From assembly GCA_009699605.1 (NCBI GenBank), contig WLNW01000016.1:1-33440 (forward strand): 33,440 nt of DNA, read 5' to 3'. Under the pieces are notes generated by a model. The model was not told the DNA's origin and ran no database searches. It saw only the letters and a program-made list of their open reading frames with translations. The stretch is from Actinomycetota bacterium. Lineage in GTDB: Bacteria; Actinomycetota; Acidimicrobiia; Acidimicrobiales; WLNW01. The position numbers were made by a program, and so were the translations under genes. This document shows positions 32,596 through 33,440 of the stretch, in pieces (the first letter of the stretch is position 1; every line of letters starts with the position of its first letter).

Positions 32596-33440
32596 GTGAC
32601 GTTTCAAGGCGCGCTCGAATCCTGGGCGGCATCATTGCCGCGCTCCATGCCGTGGCGAGACACACGCGACCCGTGGGCAATCCTCGTCAGCGAGACGATG
32701 CTGCAGCAGACCCAGGTGGCACGCGTTCTTCCGAAGTACGTCGCGTTTCTCGAACGGTTCCCCGACGTGTCGGCGGCTGCCTCGGCTCCCGTGGGCGCGA
32801 TCGTTGATGCTTGGTCCGGACTCGGCTACAACCGTCGGGCGGTCCTCCTGCACGCCGCGGCGCACGCGGTCGTCCGTGATCACGAGGGAACATTTCCGGC
32901 CTCGCTCGCGGCGCTGCTCGCGCTGCCGGGCGTCGGGCCTTACACCGCCCGCGCAATCTTGGCGTTCGCGTTCGAGCACGACGCCGCGGTACTCGACACC
33001 AACGTGGCGCGCGTACTCGCTCGCCAGCACGGGCGGTCGCTCCGCGCCCGAGAGGCACAGGCCCTCGCCGATGCGTTGGTGCCGCCGGGCCGCGGATGGT
33101 GGTGGAACCAGGCGATGCTCGATCTCGGCGCGCTCGTGTGCACCAAGCGCGCGCCGTGCTGCGGCGGGTGTCCGGTGCGGGGCACGTGTGTCTGGCAAGG
33201 CGAGGGTGTCGATCCGGCGATCGGCTCGGCCGGCGTGAGCGCCCCGCAGTCCCCCTTTGCCGGATCCGATCGTCAAGGGCGCGGCCGGTTGGTCGACGCC
33301 CTGCGGCGCGGGCCGGTCCATGGCGCCGACCTTGCGGTCGTCATGGGATGGCCCGACGATGCCGTGCGTGCCGGCCGCGTTGCCGCAACGGTGGTGACCG
33401 ACGGGCTGGCGATGTACGCCGAGGAGACCTATTTGCTCCC
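32596..33440 (+). CDS. mutY: A/G-specific adenine glycosylase (partial, cut by the right edge)
   Basis: The first 281 residues of MutY. Catalytic Glu33 lies in ILVSETMLQQTQV, the helix-hairpin-helix is LPGVGPYTARAIL, and Asp134 is in VLDTNVARVL. The [4Fe-4S] cluster Cys are at 182, 189, 192 and 198 (C-x6-C-x2-C-x5-C), all present. The enzyme removes A mispaired with 8-oxo-guanine. The reading frame runs to the last base without a stop, so the C-terminal end is unseen. In this part I see no NUDIX-like domain, which fits the shorter actinobacterial form. The start is GTG at 32596, five bases after the preceding stop. Confidence 0.95.
   Translation, partial: MTFQGALESWAASLPRSMPWRDTRDPWAILVSETMLQQTQVARVLPKYVAFLERFPDVSAAASAPVGAIVDAWSGLGYNRRAVLLHAAAHAVVRDHEGTFPASLAALLALPGVGPYTARAILAFAFEHDAAVLDTNVARVLARQHGRSLRAREAQALADALVPPGRGWWWNQAMLDLGALVCTKRAPCCGGCPVRGTCVWQGEGVDPAIGSAGVSAPQSPFAGSDRQGRGRLVDALRRGPVHGADLAVVMGWPDDAVRAGRVAATVVTDGLAMYAEETYLL

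Overview
The window is GC-rich bacterial chromosome with strong GC bias at third codon positions, many GTG starts and gene ends that overlap by four bases. The gene set points to an actinobacterium: a fused E2-E1 2-oxoglutarate enzyme of the Kgd type, a GTP-type PEP carboxykinase, a UvrD-family helicase with a C-terminal HRDC-like region (UvrD2 type), a PIG-L/MshB-like deacetylase and a Lys-Ala-Pro histone-H1-like tail. My best guess is an Acidimicrobiia-like lineage, but that is inference. I found no phage genes, transposase, CRISPR array, rRNA or tRNA.

Layout. 1-1480: the minus strand holds one long open frame running off the left edge. It encodes an NYN/PIN-type RNase domain, an S1-like domain and a repetitive lysine-rich tail. 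1.5-6.7 kb: a HAD hydrolase, kgd and an exonuclease III. 6.7-10.0 kb: UvrD2-type helicase, then divergently an ACT-domain regulator and peptide deformylase. 10.0-16.4 kb: an MFS exporter facing a PH/SHOCT membrane protein, an alpha/beta hydrolase, and a tight run of PIG-L deacetylase, histidine phosphatase, second MFS exporter and two small proteins (the first PNPOx-like). 16.4-18.3 kb: an ABM-type monooxygenase gene plus a four-helix membrane protein. A degraded copy of the ABM gene start lies 1.1 kb upstream, and an orphan lipoprotein gene sits between the two copies.

18.3-22.9 kb is a minus-strand series: pckG, a stand-alone AsnC/Lrp-type ligand-binding domain, a truncated acyl-CoA ligase C-terminus, a cupin, a DUF1214 protein, and upstream of pckG a cold-shock-like protein and rpmB. 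23.3-27.1 kb is the conserved rpmB/fakA-like/recG arrangement, with rpmB divergent. 27.4-33.4 kb holds a DUF2231 membrane protein, a small two-helix membrane protein, a GNAT acetyltransferase, a divergent pair (thioredoxin-fold protein without CxxC; eIF-2B-alpha-like protein) separated by a 38-bp near-perfect palindrome, an acyl-CoA dehydrogenase, a SnoaL-like protein and a mutY cut by the right edge.

Most genes are housekeeping: carbon metabolism (kgd, pckG), DNA repair (xth, uvrD2, recG, mutY) and translation (def, rpmB). The unusual material is the RNase/H1-tail gene, the duplicated ABM start around the lipoprotein gene, the ligase remnant still coupled to the cupin gene, and the palindrome over a start codon. 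Non-coding gaps of about 200 bases at 6724-6924, 19542-19738, 23129-23329, 27124-27361 and 28797-28980 hold no gene I can support.
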